From the NCBI GenBank assembly GCA_026785945.1, contig JAJAZD010000227.1, positions 1 through 38,296 of the forward strand: a stretch of DNA of 38,296 nucleotides. Reading direction: 5' to 3'. The notes beneath the pieces were generated by a model that made no database searches, was not told where the DNA came from, and was given only the letters and a program-made list of their open reading frames with translations. The position numbers and the translations under genes were made by a program. Positions 1 through 7,856 of the stretch are shown here, in pieces. Every line of letters begins with the position of its first letter. Positions within the stretch are counted from its first letter, which is position 1. This DNA comes from Pseudonocardia sp. (lineage in GTDB: Bacteria; Actinomycetota; Actinomycetes; Mycobacteriales; Pseudonocardiaceae).

Positions 1-1022
1 GCCGCGGCCCGTTCCCGGGCGCGGGCGGCGTCCAGCTCGGTGGTCAGCACCGCGACATGGTCCCGGGCGGCGTTGTGGGCGGCCTCGGCGTCACCGCGGG
101 CCGCCTCGGCGTCCTCGTGGCGCTCCCGGGCCGCGGCCTCCTCCTGTTCGGCGTCGGCCACCGCCCGCTCGCGTCCCGCGCGTTCGCGGTCGCGGCGTTC
201 CCGGTCGGCCCGTTCCTGTTCCGCGCGACGGCGGTCGGCCCGTTCCTGCTCGGCCCGTTCCTGCCCCTTCCCGGGGCCGTCCTGTTCCGCGCCGCTCCGT
301 TCCGCACTGTCCGGTTGGGTGCTGTCCGGTTGGGTGCTGTCCGGTTGGGTGCTGTCCGGTTGGGTGCTGTCCGGTTGGGTGCCGTCCGGTTGGGTGCCGT
401 CCTGTTCGGTGCCGTCCTGTCCGGTGCCGTCGGCACCGGGCCCGCCGTGCCCTTGCCCCGTGTCGGTGTCGGGGACGGACCGCGGACGGGCGGTCGCCTC
501 CCGTCGCGCCGGGACCGCGTCGGGATCGGCGGGTCCGAACCCGCTGTAGCTGACGGTCCGCGTCAGCCGTCCCGACCGCACCTCGTCGGCGACGGCCGGG
601 TCCGCGAGCGCGGCCTCGAGGATCCCCGCCAGGTCGCGCAGCATCGGGTCGGTCGCGGAGTCCCCGGCCTCCCGCGCCAGCCGTCCGGCCTCACGGGCCA
701 TCGCGGCCACGAGCCGGTTGCGCTGCGAGGACAGGGCCCGCAGCGTGGCGCCGTCGAGGGTGCGCTGCGCGTCGGCGAGATCGGTGGCCAGCGCGAGCAG
801 CCCGTCGAGCTGCTCGGTGCGGCGGGTGGCGAGCAGGTTGGCCAGCCATGCCGCCCGGGTCGGTCTGCGCAGCCTGCCGATGGCCCGGGCCAGCTGCGGG
901 TCACCGTCAGAACGGGCCCGCGTCACGGCGTCGTCGCGGGCCGGGACGAACTCGTCGGGCCGCAGTGCGTAGAGATGCTCGGCGACGGCGTCGAGACCGT
1001 CGGCACTCGTCCTGTCCGGCAC
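1..1022 (-). CDS. Coiled-coil hypothetical protein, partial at the left edge
   Basis: The frame is open from a GTG at 1022 down to base 1, so the C-terminus lies outside the window. The N-terminal ~140 residues form a helical domain containing LYALRPDEFVPARD and LRRPTRAAWLANLLA, a pattern I recognise from uncharacterised actinobacterial proteins of unknown function. A low-complexity linker follows, made of eight 15-bp repeats (units such as DSTQP, DGTQP, DGTEQ). After it comes a long Arg/Glu/Ala-rich region (ERADRERRDRERAGRERA and onward) that looks like a continuous coiled coil. An in-frame stop at 1062-1064 limits the start, and the only start codon after it is the GTG at 1022. There is no Shine-Dalgarno, but TACGAT sits six bases upstream, consistent with leaderless translation. 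The opposite strand has a long Leu/Gly/Val-rich open frame here that is a shadow of the repeat. Function unknown. Confidence 0.8.
   Translation of the reverse strand, partial: MPDRTSADGLDAVAEHLYALRPDEFVPARDDAVTRARSDGDPQLARAIGRLRRPTRAAWLANLLATRRTEQLDGLLALATDLADAQRTLDGATLRALSSQRNRLVAAMAREAGRLAREAGDSATDPMLRDLAGILEAALADPAVADEVRSGRLTRTVSYSGFGPADPDAVPARREATARPRSVPDTDTGQGHGGPGADGTGQDGTEQDGTQPDGTQPDSTQPDSTQPDSTQPDSTQPDSAERSGAEQDGPGKGQERAEQERADRRRAEQERADRERRDRERAGRERAVADAEQEEAAARERHEDAEAARGDAEAAHNAARDHVAVLTTELDAARARERAA
308..427. repeat. 15-bp tandem repeat, about 8 units, in frame
   Basis: Unit tgtccggttgggtgc on the plus strand. The first four copies are nearly identical; later ones drift to cgtcctgttcggtgc. 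Read on the minus strand in the coiled-coil gene it encodes DSTQP/DGTQP/DGTEQ pentapeptides. The graded divergence suggests recent expansion from one side. Confidence 0.95.
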
Positions 1023-1028
1023 GGGTGA

Positions 1029-1034
1029 ATCGTA
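1029..1034 (-). promoter_or_regulatory. -10 element TACGAT for the coiled-coil gene
   Basis: TACGAT fits the actinobacterial TANNNT -10 and ends six bases before the GTG at 1022, placing the predicted transcription start on the start codon. No convincing -35 was seen. Confidence 0.45.
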
Positions 1035-1071
1035 GGGCGAGACGACGCCGACGCTCCCCTTCTACGACCGA

Positions 1072-1093
1072 CGCTCCCGGTCGACGGGGAGCG
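1072..1093. terminator. Hairpin (7-bp stem, 8-nt loop)
   Basis: CGCTCCC pairs with GGGAGCG around an 8-base loop ggtcgacg. It lies between the PhzF-like remnant and the leaderless coiled-coil gene, so on the minus strand it could terminate upstream transcription. There is no T-tract, as is common for hairpin terminators in actinobacteria. The motif cgacgctccc is also present once more at 1048-1057. Confidence 0.35.
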
Positions 1094-1315
1094 CGGCCTC
1101 GATCGGGGGGCGCGACCCACGACACCTAGCAGCTTGCTCGCTGACGCCTCCTGCCCGGTGCGCAGCGTCGGCACGCGGATCAGCGGCTTCCGTTCCACGC
1201 CGGCACTCACGGCGCGGAACGGCGTGCTGAGGGCGTCGGGGGTTCGGTTCTCATCGCGCGAGTCATGCCGCTGCCGCGTCGGACCGGCGACCTGGAGACC
1301 CGGGGCGCCGGCCTG

Positions 1316-1384
1316 CGGGTTGCCGCCACCGGGATCGGTGCTGAACGCGATGTGGCGCAGGACCTCCACGCCCCCGGCGGGCAT
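1316..1384 (-). pseudogene. Possible remnant of a PhzF-family gene (N-terminus only)
   Basis: The minus-strand frame starting with ATG at 1384 reads VEVLRHIAFSTDPGGGNP, which resembles the N-terminal strand and GNP motif of PhzF-type isomerase/epimerase proteins (family usually ~270-300 residues). The similarity stops after about 23 residues. The frame then continues through unrelated sequence, including IRVPTLRTGQEASASKLLG, that I do not recognise, and passes into the coiled-coil gene out of frame. I read it as the stub left by a deletion. The similarity is short, so it could be coincidence. The rest of 1023-1401 holds only the hairpin at 1072-1093 and nothing else I can name. Confidence 0.35.
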
Positions 1385-1401
1385 CTTGGCAGGATGGGGC
1401 G

Positions 1402-3390
1402 GTGATCACGTCACGGCTCGACCCCGACCCTCCGATCGAGGGGCATCTGCTGGACCGGTTGCGCCCCGCGCTGGCCGTCGAGGCGGAGCAGTGCCTCGGG
1501 CGGGCGGAGGCGGTCGCGTTCCTCGCCCGGCTCGACCTCTGGTTCGCCGACATCCACGGCCCGCTCGCCGCCCTGTACGGCTGCCGGCGCGATGCGGACG
1601 CGCTGGGGGAGCAGCTCGTCCGCCTCGCGCGGGCGGCCGTCGGGGAGCGACCGGTCGAGTTGCGGGATCTGGACCGCCGACGCGAGATCGACCCGCACTG
1701 GTTCCAGCATCAGCGGATGGTCGGCTACGTCGCCTACACCGACCGTTTCGCCGGCACCCTCGACGCGATCACCGGGCGGCTGGACCACCTCGACGAGCTG
1801 GGTGTCACCTACCTGCACCTCATGCCGGTGCTCGCACCCCGTGAGGGCGAGAACGACGGTGGCTACGCGGTGGCCGACTACCGGGCCGTCGACCCGCGCC
1901 TGGGGACGATGGACGACCTCGAGGACCTGGCCGGGGCCCTGCGGCGGCGGGGCATGAGCCTGTGTATCGACCTCGTGCTCAACCACACCGCCCGTGAGCA
2001 CACCTGGGCGCGCGGCTGGCTGGCCGGCGACCCGGAGTACGCGGGGTTCTACCTGTCGTTCCCCGACCGGACGATGCCCGACGCCTACGAGGCGACGGTC
2101 GTGGACGTCTTCCCCGACCGTGCGCCCGGTTCGTTCACCTGGGTGCCCGGCGCAGGCGCGAACGGGGCAGGCGCGAACGGGGCCGGAGCCTGGGTGTGGA
2201 CCACGTTCCTGGAGTACCAGTGGGACCTCGACTACACCAACCCGCGCGTGTTCACCGCGATGCTCGACACCATCCTGTTTCTCGCGAACCGCGGGGTGGA
2301 GATCTTCCGGATGGACGCGGTGCCGTTCATGGGCAAGCGCATGGGCACCAGCTGCACGAACCAGCCCGAGGTGCACGACCTCGCCCAGGCACTGCACGCG
2401 CTCACCAAGCTGGCCGCGCCGGCCACGGTGTTCAAGGCCGAGGCCATCGTCGGGCCCGACGACCTGGTCGCCTATCTGGGGGGGCACGCGCGGTACCGCC
2501 CGGAGTGCGAGCTGGCCTACCACAACCAGCTGATGGTGATGCTGTGGTCGAGCCTCGCGACGAAGGACGCGCGGCTCGCCGTCCGGTCGCTGGGGCGGTT
2601 GCGCCCGATCCCGGAGGGGACGTCCTGGGCCACCTACGTGCGCTGCCACGACGACATCGGCTGGGCGGTGAGCGACCAGGACGCGTGGGCCGTCGGCTAC
2701 GACCCGGGGGCCCACCGGGACTTCCTCAACGCGTTCTACTCCGGACGGTTCCCGGCGTCCTTCGCCCGGGGCGCGTTGTTCGGCGCGAACCCGGAGACCG
2801 GTGACGCCCGGATCTCCGGCTCGGCCGCGGCGCTGTGCGGGATCGGCGGTGACGATCCGCACGCCCTCGACTGGGGGATCCGGCGGCTCGTGCTGCTGCA
2901 CGCGGTGACCTACGCCTGGGGTGGCGTGCCGCTGCTCTACATGGGTGACGAGCTGGCGCAGGGCAACGACGTGAGCTACCTCGGGGACCCCGCGCTGGCC
3001 GGGGACAACCGCTGGATGCACCGCCCGTACTTCGACGAGGCCGCGGCGGCGCGCCGCTACGACCCGGCCACCGTCGAGGGCCGGGTGTTCGGGTGGATGC
3101 GCGCCCTCGGCGCCGCGCGCCGGGAGCTGCCCGCGCTGCACGCGGCAGGCGAGGGCGGGGTGCTGGAGGTCGACTCCCCGCACGTGCTCGCCTGGCGCCG
3201 CCGCCACCCGCGCAGCGGCTGGTTCGTCGGGCTCGTCAACTTCGCCGAGCACACGGTGTCGATCGACGCGCACGCCCTCGACGGCCTCGGCGAGCTGCCC
3301 ACGGTGCTGTCCAGCGACGGGCCCCTGCAGGCCCGCGGCGGCCGCCTCCACCTGCCCGGCCTGGGCTTCGTGTGGCTGGCCGAGCCCTGA
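1402..3390 (+). CDS. Amylosucrase (GH13 subfamily 4)
   Basis: A sucrose glucosyltransferase that builds alpha-1,4-glucan from sucrose with release of fructose; 662 residues, close to the family's ~630-650. The GH13 barrel shows the characteristic amylosucrase blocks: RMDAVPFMGKRMGTSC with nucleophile Asp305, VFKAEAIVGPDDL with acid/base Glu347, and YVRCHDDIGWAV with the third carboxylate Asp417. The spacings nearly match those of the well-studied neisserial enzyme (286/328/393). An N-terminal helical domain precedes EIDPHWFQHQRMVGYVAYTDRFAG. The GTG start follows AGGATGGGG. A Gly/Ala/Asn-rich loop near residues 251-263 is made of two exact 15-bp repeats. No signal peptide, so probably intracellular. 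The gene stands alone; the next gene is convergent with only ten bases between. Confidence 0.93.
   Translation: MITSRLDPDPPIEGHLLDRLRPALAVEAEQCLGRAEAVAFLARLDLWFADIHGPLAALYGCRRDADALGEQLVRLARAAVGERPVELRDLDRRREIDPHWFQHQRMVGYVAYTDRFAGTLDAITGRLDHLDELGVTYLHLMPVLAPREGENDGGYAVADYRAVDPRLGTMDDLEDLAGALRRRGMSLCIDLVLNHTAREHTWARGWLAGDPEYAGFYLSFPDRTMPDAYEATVVDVFPDRAPGSFTWVPGAGANGAGANGAGAWVWTTFLEYQWDLDYTNPRVFTAMLDTILFLANRGVEIFRMDAVPFMGKRMGTSCTNQPEVHDLAQALHALTKLAAPATVFKAEAIVGPDDLVAYLGGHARYRPECELAYHNQLMVMLWSSLATKDARLAVRSLGRLRPIPEGTSWATYVRCHDDIGWAVSDQDAWAVGYDPGAHRDFLNAFYSGRFPASFARGALFGANPETGDARISGSAAALCGIGGDDPHALDWGIRRLVLLHAVTYAWGGVPLLYMGDELAQGNDVSYLGDPALAGDNRWMHRPYFDEAAAARRYDPATVEGRVFGWMRALGAARRELPALHAAGEGGVLEVDSPHVLAWRRRHPRSGWFVGLVNFAEHTVSIDAHALDGLGELPTVLSSDGPLQARGGRLHLPGLGFVWLAEP
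2152..2190. repeat. 15-bp tandem repeat in the amylosucrase gene
   Basis: Two exact copies of gcaggcgcgaacggg plus a partial third. They add a GAGAN-type loop between VPGA and AWVWTTFLEYQWDLDY of the barrel, in frame. Confidence 0.9.
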
Positions 3391-3400
3391 CCCGACCCGG

Positions 3401-4159
3401 TCAGTTCTGCTGCTGGGCCAGGCGTTGCCCGATCACGGTCTGCAGGCGGGTCAGGCCGGACGGTTCCAGCGTGCCGACCTGGCTCTCCAGCTGGCGCAGG
3501 AGGTGGGGGTCGGCGACGCCGGACTCGGAGGACTGGATCAGCACCGTGCCGGCGCCGGTGAAGTCGAACTGTCGTTCCTCACCGGACTGGACGCCGAGCA
3601 CCCCCATCGCGGAGGACAGGAACCCGGTCATCCAACGTGCGTCGTAGTGGTGTGCCGGCGACGGGCAGTCGGCCCACCCGACCAGCGCCTGCGGGTCCAC
3701 CCGGATCGGCGGTTCTGCGAAGATCACCGGCCCGGAGCTCGACGCGAGGAACTTCCCCGACCCGATCAGCGTCAGGAAGCCGGGGACGATCGACTGCTTG
3801 AGGTCCAGGGTCGCGTCGAAGGCCAGCAGGTTGGCCGCGCGCAGCGTCAGGTTGCCGGAGTCGAGGTCGTAGCTGTTGATGTCGTAACCGCGGTCGCCCA
3901 GGATCAGGTGCCCGGTTCCTGAGACCACCACCCAGTCGCGGGTGTAGAGCGGCGCGGAGAAGCGCTCGGCCACGACGCCGCCGATGCTCGCCGAGGACAG
4001 CGGCTCGAACCGGATGCCCGACCCCTGCGGTGCCGGGTAGTAGGCGATCATCCGGCCCGTCTGCATGAACAGTCGGCCGTCCAGTCGCACGCAGTAGGCG
4101 TAGTGGTTGCCGGGGATGTTGTCGTTGTCGGGCAGCGTCTGCGGGTTGAGAGGGATCAT
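3401..4159 (-). CDS. AIM24 family protein (third gene of a tandem triplet)
   Basis: A 252-residue member of the AIM24 (formerly DUF124, TIGR00266-like) family, beta-rich proteins of unclear biochemical role; the yeast namesake is mitochondrial. The body carries MIAYYPAPQGSGIRFEP, VSGTGHLILGDRGYDI, LLAFDATLDLKQS and TGAGTVLIQSSE, matching repeated beta blocks of the family. It has a C-terminal helical extension (LLRQLESQVGTLEPSGL and onward) that its two paralogues lack. ATG at 4159 was chosen because the extra upstream frame is Arg/Ser-rich read-through inside the neighbour. It begins seven bases after the stop of the middle paralogue, so the three are one operon. The most divergent of the three. 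Confidence 0.85.
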   Translation of the reverse strand: MIPLNPQTLPDNDNIPGNHYAYCVRLDGRLFMQTGRMIAYYPAPQGSGIRFEPLSSASIGGVVAERFSAPLYTRDWVVVSGTGHLILGDRGYDINSYDLDSGNLTLRAANLLAFDATLDLKQSIVPGFLTLIGSGKFLASSSGPVIFAEPPIRVDPQALVGWADCPSPAHHYDARWMTGFLSSAMGVLGVQSGEERQFDFTGAGTVLIQSSESGVADPHLLRQLESQVGTLEPSGLTRLQTVIGQRLAQQQN

Positions 4160-4166
4160 CGCTGTC

Positions 4167-4817
4167 TCAGACCTTCTGCTCGGACGCCTGGACGTACACG
4201 GTGCCGTGACCGGTGAGCTTGAGCTGGATCGCCTCGCCCGAGCCGCGGCCCACCGCGTCACGCCAGCCGACCGATGCGGAGACCTCGACGTCCACCTGCC
4301 CGACGTGGGCGACGTAGGCCTGCGGGTCGACCGCGGTCGGACGGGCGCCGGTGACGGGGATCGCGATCGTGCCGCCGTGCGACATGACCGCGACCGAGCC
4401 GTACCCGTGCAGTTGGGTGGTGAACAGGCCCTGCCCGCTCACCGCGCCCCGGACCGCCCCTCGGATGCCGCCCTGCTGGCCGAGGAACACCACTGTGGAC
4501 TGCAGCGACGCGTCGTGGGCGACCAGCCGGTCGGCCTCCACCGACAGCGGGCCGGAGCCGTCGAGCTCGATGATGGTGACGTAGAGACCGCGGAATCCGT
4601 AGTGGACGGTGCCGGTGCCCTGGGCGACCATCATCGCGACGTGCTCACCCGCGACCATCCGACCGACCCTGCCGCCGGCGCCGCCCGGTCCGGTGTGGAC
4701 GGGGGTGAAGCCGACGTCACCGGTGTAGGCGAGCATCGCGCCGCGGCGGGCCAGTATCTCCCGGCCCGGGGCCACGGCCGTGGCGACGACCTTGCCGTTG
4801 ATCTGCTCGAAGGCCAT
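4167..4817 (-). CDS. AIM24 family protein (middle gene of the triplet)
   Basis: 216 residues. Family features: RRGAMLAYTGDVGFTP near residue 25, GTGTVHYGFRGLYVTIIELDG, LVAHDASLQSTVVFLG, SGQGLFTTQLHGYGSVAVMSHGG and the closing GHGTVYVQASE. It lies three bases below the stop of the first paralogue and seven above the start of the third, so the genes are almost certainly co-transcribed and probably translationally linked. There is no signal peptide or membrane segment. The three proteins share the YTGD, SGQGLFTT and G-x-V-Y-[IV]-Q blocks to different degrees, suggesting old duplications and perhaps hetero-oligomerisation (inference). Confidence 0.88.
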   Translation of the reverse strand: MAFEQINGKVVATAVAPGREILARRGAMLAYTGDVGFTPVHTGPGGAGGRVGRMVAGEHVAMMVAQGTGTVHYGFRGLYVTIIELDGSGPLSVEADRLVAHDASLQSTVVFLGQQGGIRGAVRGAVSGQGLFTTQLHGYGSVAVMSHGGTIAIPVTGARPTAVDPQAYVAHVGQVDVEVSASVGWRDAVGRGSGEAIQLKLTGHGTVYVQASEQKV

Positions 4818-4820
4818 GCC

Positions 4821-5456
4821 TCAGCGCTCCTCGGGCTGGATGTAGACCACACCGCTGCCGTCGAAGCGCAGGGAGAACGCCTCACCGGAGCTCTCGCCGA
4901 TCAGGTTGCGCCACGACACGTCGGTGACGAAGGTCTGGTTGAGCCGGCCCTGGCTGGCGATGAACGCCTGCGGGTCCACCACCAGCGGGGACTGCGGGGA
5001 CACCTCCAGCGCGATCGGTGGCCCCCCCGCCGACAGCAACGCGGCGGTACCCATCCCGCTCACGGTCGTGGTGAACAGCCCCTGCCCCGACGACGCCCCG
5101 CGCAGCCCGGCGAACGCGACGTCGGTCTTCAGCTTGTCGGACAGGGCGAGCAGCTGTTCGGACTCCACCTTGAGGGTGTCGCCGGCGATCTCCACGAGCA
5201 GGATCTCCATGGCGTCCTTGGCGAACCACACGGTGCCCTGCCCGGAGCACTGCATGAGCGACACCGACTCACCGGTGGCCCGGCGTTTCAGCCCGGCCAT
5301 CAGGCCGTCGCCGCCGCCCATCCCCGCATTCTTGAATTTCACGTCACCGGTGTAGGCGATCATCGCTCCCGTGGCGGCGCGTACCGCGTCGCCGTGGAGA
5401 TCGATCTCCAGTACCCGCGACCCGTTGAGCCGGAACGCCTGCATGCCGCCGATCAT
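4821..5456 (-). CDS. AIM24 family protein (first gene of the triplet)
   Basis: 211 residues if the ATG at 5456 is used (MIGGMQAFRL); a second ATG at 5444 (MQAFRLNGSRV) is equally possible because neither has a clear ribosome site. Family blocks: GAMIAYTGDVKFKN, GQGTVWFAKDAMEILLVEI, LLALSDKLKTDVAFAG, SGQGLFTTTVSGMGTAALLS, SSGEAFSLRFDGSGVVYIQPEER. It leads the three-gene AIM24 operon and is divergent from the AAC(2')-like gene, with about 45 bases between, so both promoters must share that interval. Confidence 0.87.
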   Translation of the reverse strand: MIGGMQAFRLNGSRVLEIDLHGDAVRAATGAMIAYTGDVKFKNAGMGGGDGLMAGLKRRATGESVSLMQCSGQGTVWFAKDAMEILLVEIAGDTLKVESEQLLALSDKLKTDVAFAGLRGASSGQGLFTTTVSGMGTAALLSAGGPPIALEVSPQSPLVVDPQAFIASQGRLNQTFVTDVSWRNLIGESSGEAFSLRFDGSGVVYIQPEER

Positions 5457-5501
5457 GGCACAAGATCGACGGGACGGGCGGGAGCGGCCAGGATCGCGGT
5501 C

Positions 5502-6035
5502 ATGACCACCGTGCGAACCGTCCACACCGCCGACCTCGACGGTGGCGTGCTGGCCGCCGCCCACTCCCTGCTCGTCGAGGTGTTCGACGGGGACTTCACC
5601 GTCGAGGACTGGCAGAACTCGCTCGGCGGTGTGCACGCCCTGCTCTGGGACGGTGCCGAGCTGATCGGGCACGGCTCGGTGGTGCAGCGCCGCCTGCTGC
5701 ACGGCGGACGGGCGCTGCGGACCGGCTACGTCGAAGGTGTGGGGGTCCGGGCGGACCGGCGCGGGCGTGGGCACGCCGCCGCGCTGATGGGCGAGCTGGA
5801 GCGGGTGGTGCGGCGCGCGTACGACCTGGGTGCGCTGGGAGCGACGGAGGAGGCGCTCGGCTTCTACGCGGCGCGCGGTTGGGAGGTCTGGACCGGGCCG
5901 ACGTCGGCGCTCACCCCCGCCGGGATCGTCCGCACCGAGGACGAGGACGGCGCCATCCTGGTCCTGCCCGGTGCGGTCCCGCTGGACCTGGCGGGCGGAC
6001 TCACGTGCGACTGGCGCGACGGCGAGGTCTGGTAG
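5502..6035 (+). CDS. aac(2'): Aminoglycoside 2'-N-acetyltransferase-like GNAT, AAC(2')-I type
   Basis: 177 residues. The whole protein follows the chromosomal mycobacterial AAC(2')-I pattern: VHTADLD near the start, DFTVEDWQNSLGGVHALLW, GYVEGVGVRADRRGRGHAAALM (the acetyl-CoA loop RRGRGH is the GNAT motif A), GALGATEEALGFYAARGWEVW, GPTSALTP, and the C-terminal CDWRDGEVW. Known members acetylate the 2'-amino group of aminoglycosides and are often intrinsic, with an unclear housekeeping role. ATG at 5502 follows CCAGGATCGC. Key blocks are intact, so it should be functional, but resistance cannot be concluded from sequence alone. Divergent from the AIM24 operon. Confidence 0.9.
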   Translation: MTTVRTVHTADLDGGVLAAAHSLLVEVFDGDFTVEDWQNSLGGVHALLWDGAELIGHGSVVQRRLLHGGRALRTGYVEGVGVRADRRGRGHAAALMGELERVVRRAYDLGALGATEEALGFYAARGWEVWTGPTSALTPAGIVRTEDEDGAILVLPGAVPLDLAGGLTCDWRDGEVW

Positions 6036-6101
6036 GTCGCGCGACGCGTCTCGGTGGTCACCCGGACGCCCGTGGGCTCTCGGGGAGGGGGAGGTGATCG
6101 T

Positions 6102-6868
6102 GTGGGGACACGGCTTGCGGGTGTGGCGGTCCATCTGCCGGAGCGACGGGTGAGCAGCGCGGACGTCGAGGGCCGGGTCGGGGCGACGAGCGCGGCGTTC
6201 ACCCCGCCGCCCGGGCTGATCAGGCGGCTCACCGGCATCGAGTCGCGGCACGTGATGGACGACGACGGCACGGCGCACATCGTCGCGGCGAAACTGAAGC
6301 TCACCTGCCCGGTGATGGACGTCAAGAACGCGTGCAAAAGCGTCCTCAACGGCATCGAGATGGCCGATGCGCTGATCACGTCCGGTCGTTACCGACAGGT
6401 GCTGGTCGTCAGCGGGGAGGCCCCGTCGAGGGCCGCGCGCCGGGGCGTGGGCTCGCTGGCCGGCCAACTGCGCGCGTTCCCCGGCTACACCCTGTCGGAC
6501 GGGGGCGCGGCGATGCTGCTGACCGCGGACGCCCCGCCGGACACGGGCGTGCTGGCCACGGCGTTCACGGCCGACTCGTGGCACTGGGAGGCCGGCACGC
6601 TCGCCGCCGGCGGGTCGCGCCATCCCCGTGAGGTCGAGCACACCTACTTCGCCATGGACGGCGCGCGGCTCAGAGCGGCGTTCCTCGCCGTCGGCACCGG
6701 GATCCTCGACACGACGCTCACCCGGTTGGGCCTGGGGTGGACCGATTTCGCCGTCGTCGGAGTGCACCAGGTGTCGCTGCCCCACGTCGAGGTCTTCGCC
6801 GAACGGGCCGGGGTCCCGGCCGACCGGCACGTGATCACCGTGGCCGAGCACGGCAACGTCGCGTCGAC
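6102..6868 (+). pseudogene. Beta-ketoacyl synthase III (OleA-like) remnant with internal and C-terminal deletions
   Basis: A GTG at 6102 has a strong GGAGGTGATC site just upstream. The frame reads GVAVHLPERRVSS and LTGIESRHVMDDD, then jumps directly to GTAHIVAAKLKLTCPVMDVKNACKSVLNG. In intact family members about 40-45 residues lie between these blocks, so an in-frame deletion is inferred near 6260-6275. The catalytic Cys78 (KNAC), the His of VGVHQVSLP and the Asn of EHGNVAS are all still present. After VAS the KAS III sequence ends abruptly, where a family member would continue with a ~40-60-residue C-terminus; a glycosyltransferase begins in another frame. Thiolase-fold enzymes of this type condense two acyl chains in olefin or beta-lactone pathways. 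Confidence 0.8.
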
Positions 6869-7345
6869 GAGGCCGCGGGCATCGGAGCGACGCTCGCCGC
6901 GCTGGCCGCGCAGCGAGACCCGGACTTCGCGCTGGTCGTGGTGGACAACGCCTCGATCGACGCCACGGCCGACGTGGTCACCCGGTTCGCCGCGGCCCAC
7001 CCGGCCACGCGGATCGAGATCGTGTCCGAGCCGCAACGCGGGACGGGTGCGGCCGCCGACACCGGCATGCGCGTCGCGGTCCGGGGTGGCGCCACCCACC
7101 TCGCCCGCACCGACGCCGACTGCGTGCCCGCGCCGGGACCGGACCTCCCGCATCTCCTCGGCGTTCACCGACGGCCTGGAGCTCGTGTGCGGCCGCCTGC
7201 TTCCCCGCACCGACGAGGGCCTCGCCCCGTGGCGGCGCGGGGCGCTCGTGGGCGCCGTCGCGGTGGCGTCGACGTTCGGCCGCTACCGCCCGGGCAACCG
7301 CATCGCCGGGGCCCGCGGCCCATACGTGATGGCGGCCGGGTCGCC
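6866..7345 (+). pseudogene. GT2 glycosyltransferase remnant, start missing and frameshifted
   Basis: From about 6866 the second reading frame gives DEAAGIGATLAALAAQ, LVVVDNASIDATADVV, IVSEPQRGTGAAADTG and THLARTDADCVPAPG. These are the donor-binding and DxD-type blocks of a family 2 glycosyltransferase. The usual first strand (VVIPARNE) is missing, cut by the junction with the KAS III. Near 7138-7145 the frame changes: SAFTDGLELVCGRLLPRTDEGL continues the same protein in a different frame, so a small indel lies around gggaccggac (PAPG-W-TSRI is the likely original reading). The protein stops at GPYVMAAG near 7335, where the AMP-ligase piece begins. Not expected to be functional. Confidence 0.75.
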
Positions 7346-7856
7346 GGCGCCGGGGATCTCCTCGGCTCGCCGTTGCCGGGTGTCGAGGTGCGGATCGCCA
7401 ACGGGGGCGAGCTGGTCGTGTGGGGGCCGAATCTCGCTCGCGGCCACCTCGGCCGGGAGCCGATGACCGAACACGTCACCGGCGACCTCGCCCGGCTCGA
7501 CGGCGGGCGGACCGTGCTGACGGGCCGGTCCAAGGACATGACCATCCGTGGCACGGTGAACATCTATCCGGGCCTGCACGAGCCCGTGATCACCCGGCTG
7601 CCCGGTGTGGCTGCGGCACTCCTGATCGGGGTGCCCGACGCGATCGGCGACGAGCGGGTCGTGCTCGCGCTCGTGCCCGCCCCCGACGCCGCACCGGGGC
7701 TCGTCGACCGGGTGGCGGTGGCTCTGCCCGGAGTGATCGACGCGTCCGCGCTGCCCGACGAGATCGTGTCGATCGACGCCGTTCCGGTCGCCGGGCGAAC
7801 CCGCAAGCCGGACCGGGCCGCACTGAGAGCCCGACTCGCGCGCACGGAAACCCCGA
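7346..7856 (+). pseudogene. Acyl-CoA synthetase (OleC-like) C-terminal remnant
   Basis: The frame reads GDLLGSPLPGVEVRIANGGELVVWGPNLARGHLG, TGDLARLDGGRTVLTGRSKDM, RGTVNIYPGLHEP, ALLIGVPDAIGDERVVLALVP and AGRTRKPDRAAL. (GDLARLDGGR and the hinge GRSKDM are the ANL superfamily A8 region; Lys in TRKPDR is at the usual catalytic lysine position.) The adenylation core, including the P-loop and the acyl-binding residues, is absent: about two thirds of the enzyme is gone. Related full-length proteins convert beta-hydroxy acids to beta-lactones in olefin pathways. The fragment is fused in frame to the tail of an epimerase. Confidence 0.78.

Noticed and set aside
57-1028. Long plus-strand open frame (323 residues) with LGAVR repeats
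   Set aside because: It is the antisense of the 15-bp repeat and of the coiled-coil gene; composition is Gly/Arg/Val/Leu without domain features, and the minus frame has normal Glu/Asp/Ala coding character.
1411-3351. Minus-strand open frame of 646 residues opposite amylosucrase
   Set aside because: The plus strand encodes a full amylosucrase with catalytic residues; the antisense frame is an artefact of high GC third positions.
4821-6851. Minus-strand frame of 676 residues overlapping AAC(2') and KAS III
   Set aside because: Only the last ~211 residues (AIM24) are protein-like; the rest is antisense to the acetyltransferase and KAS III.
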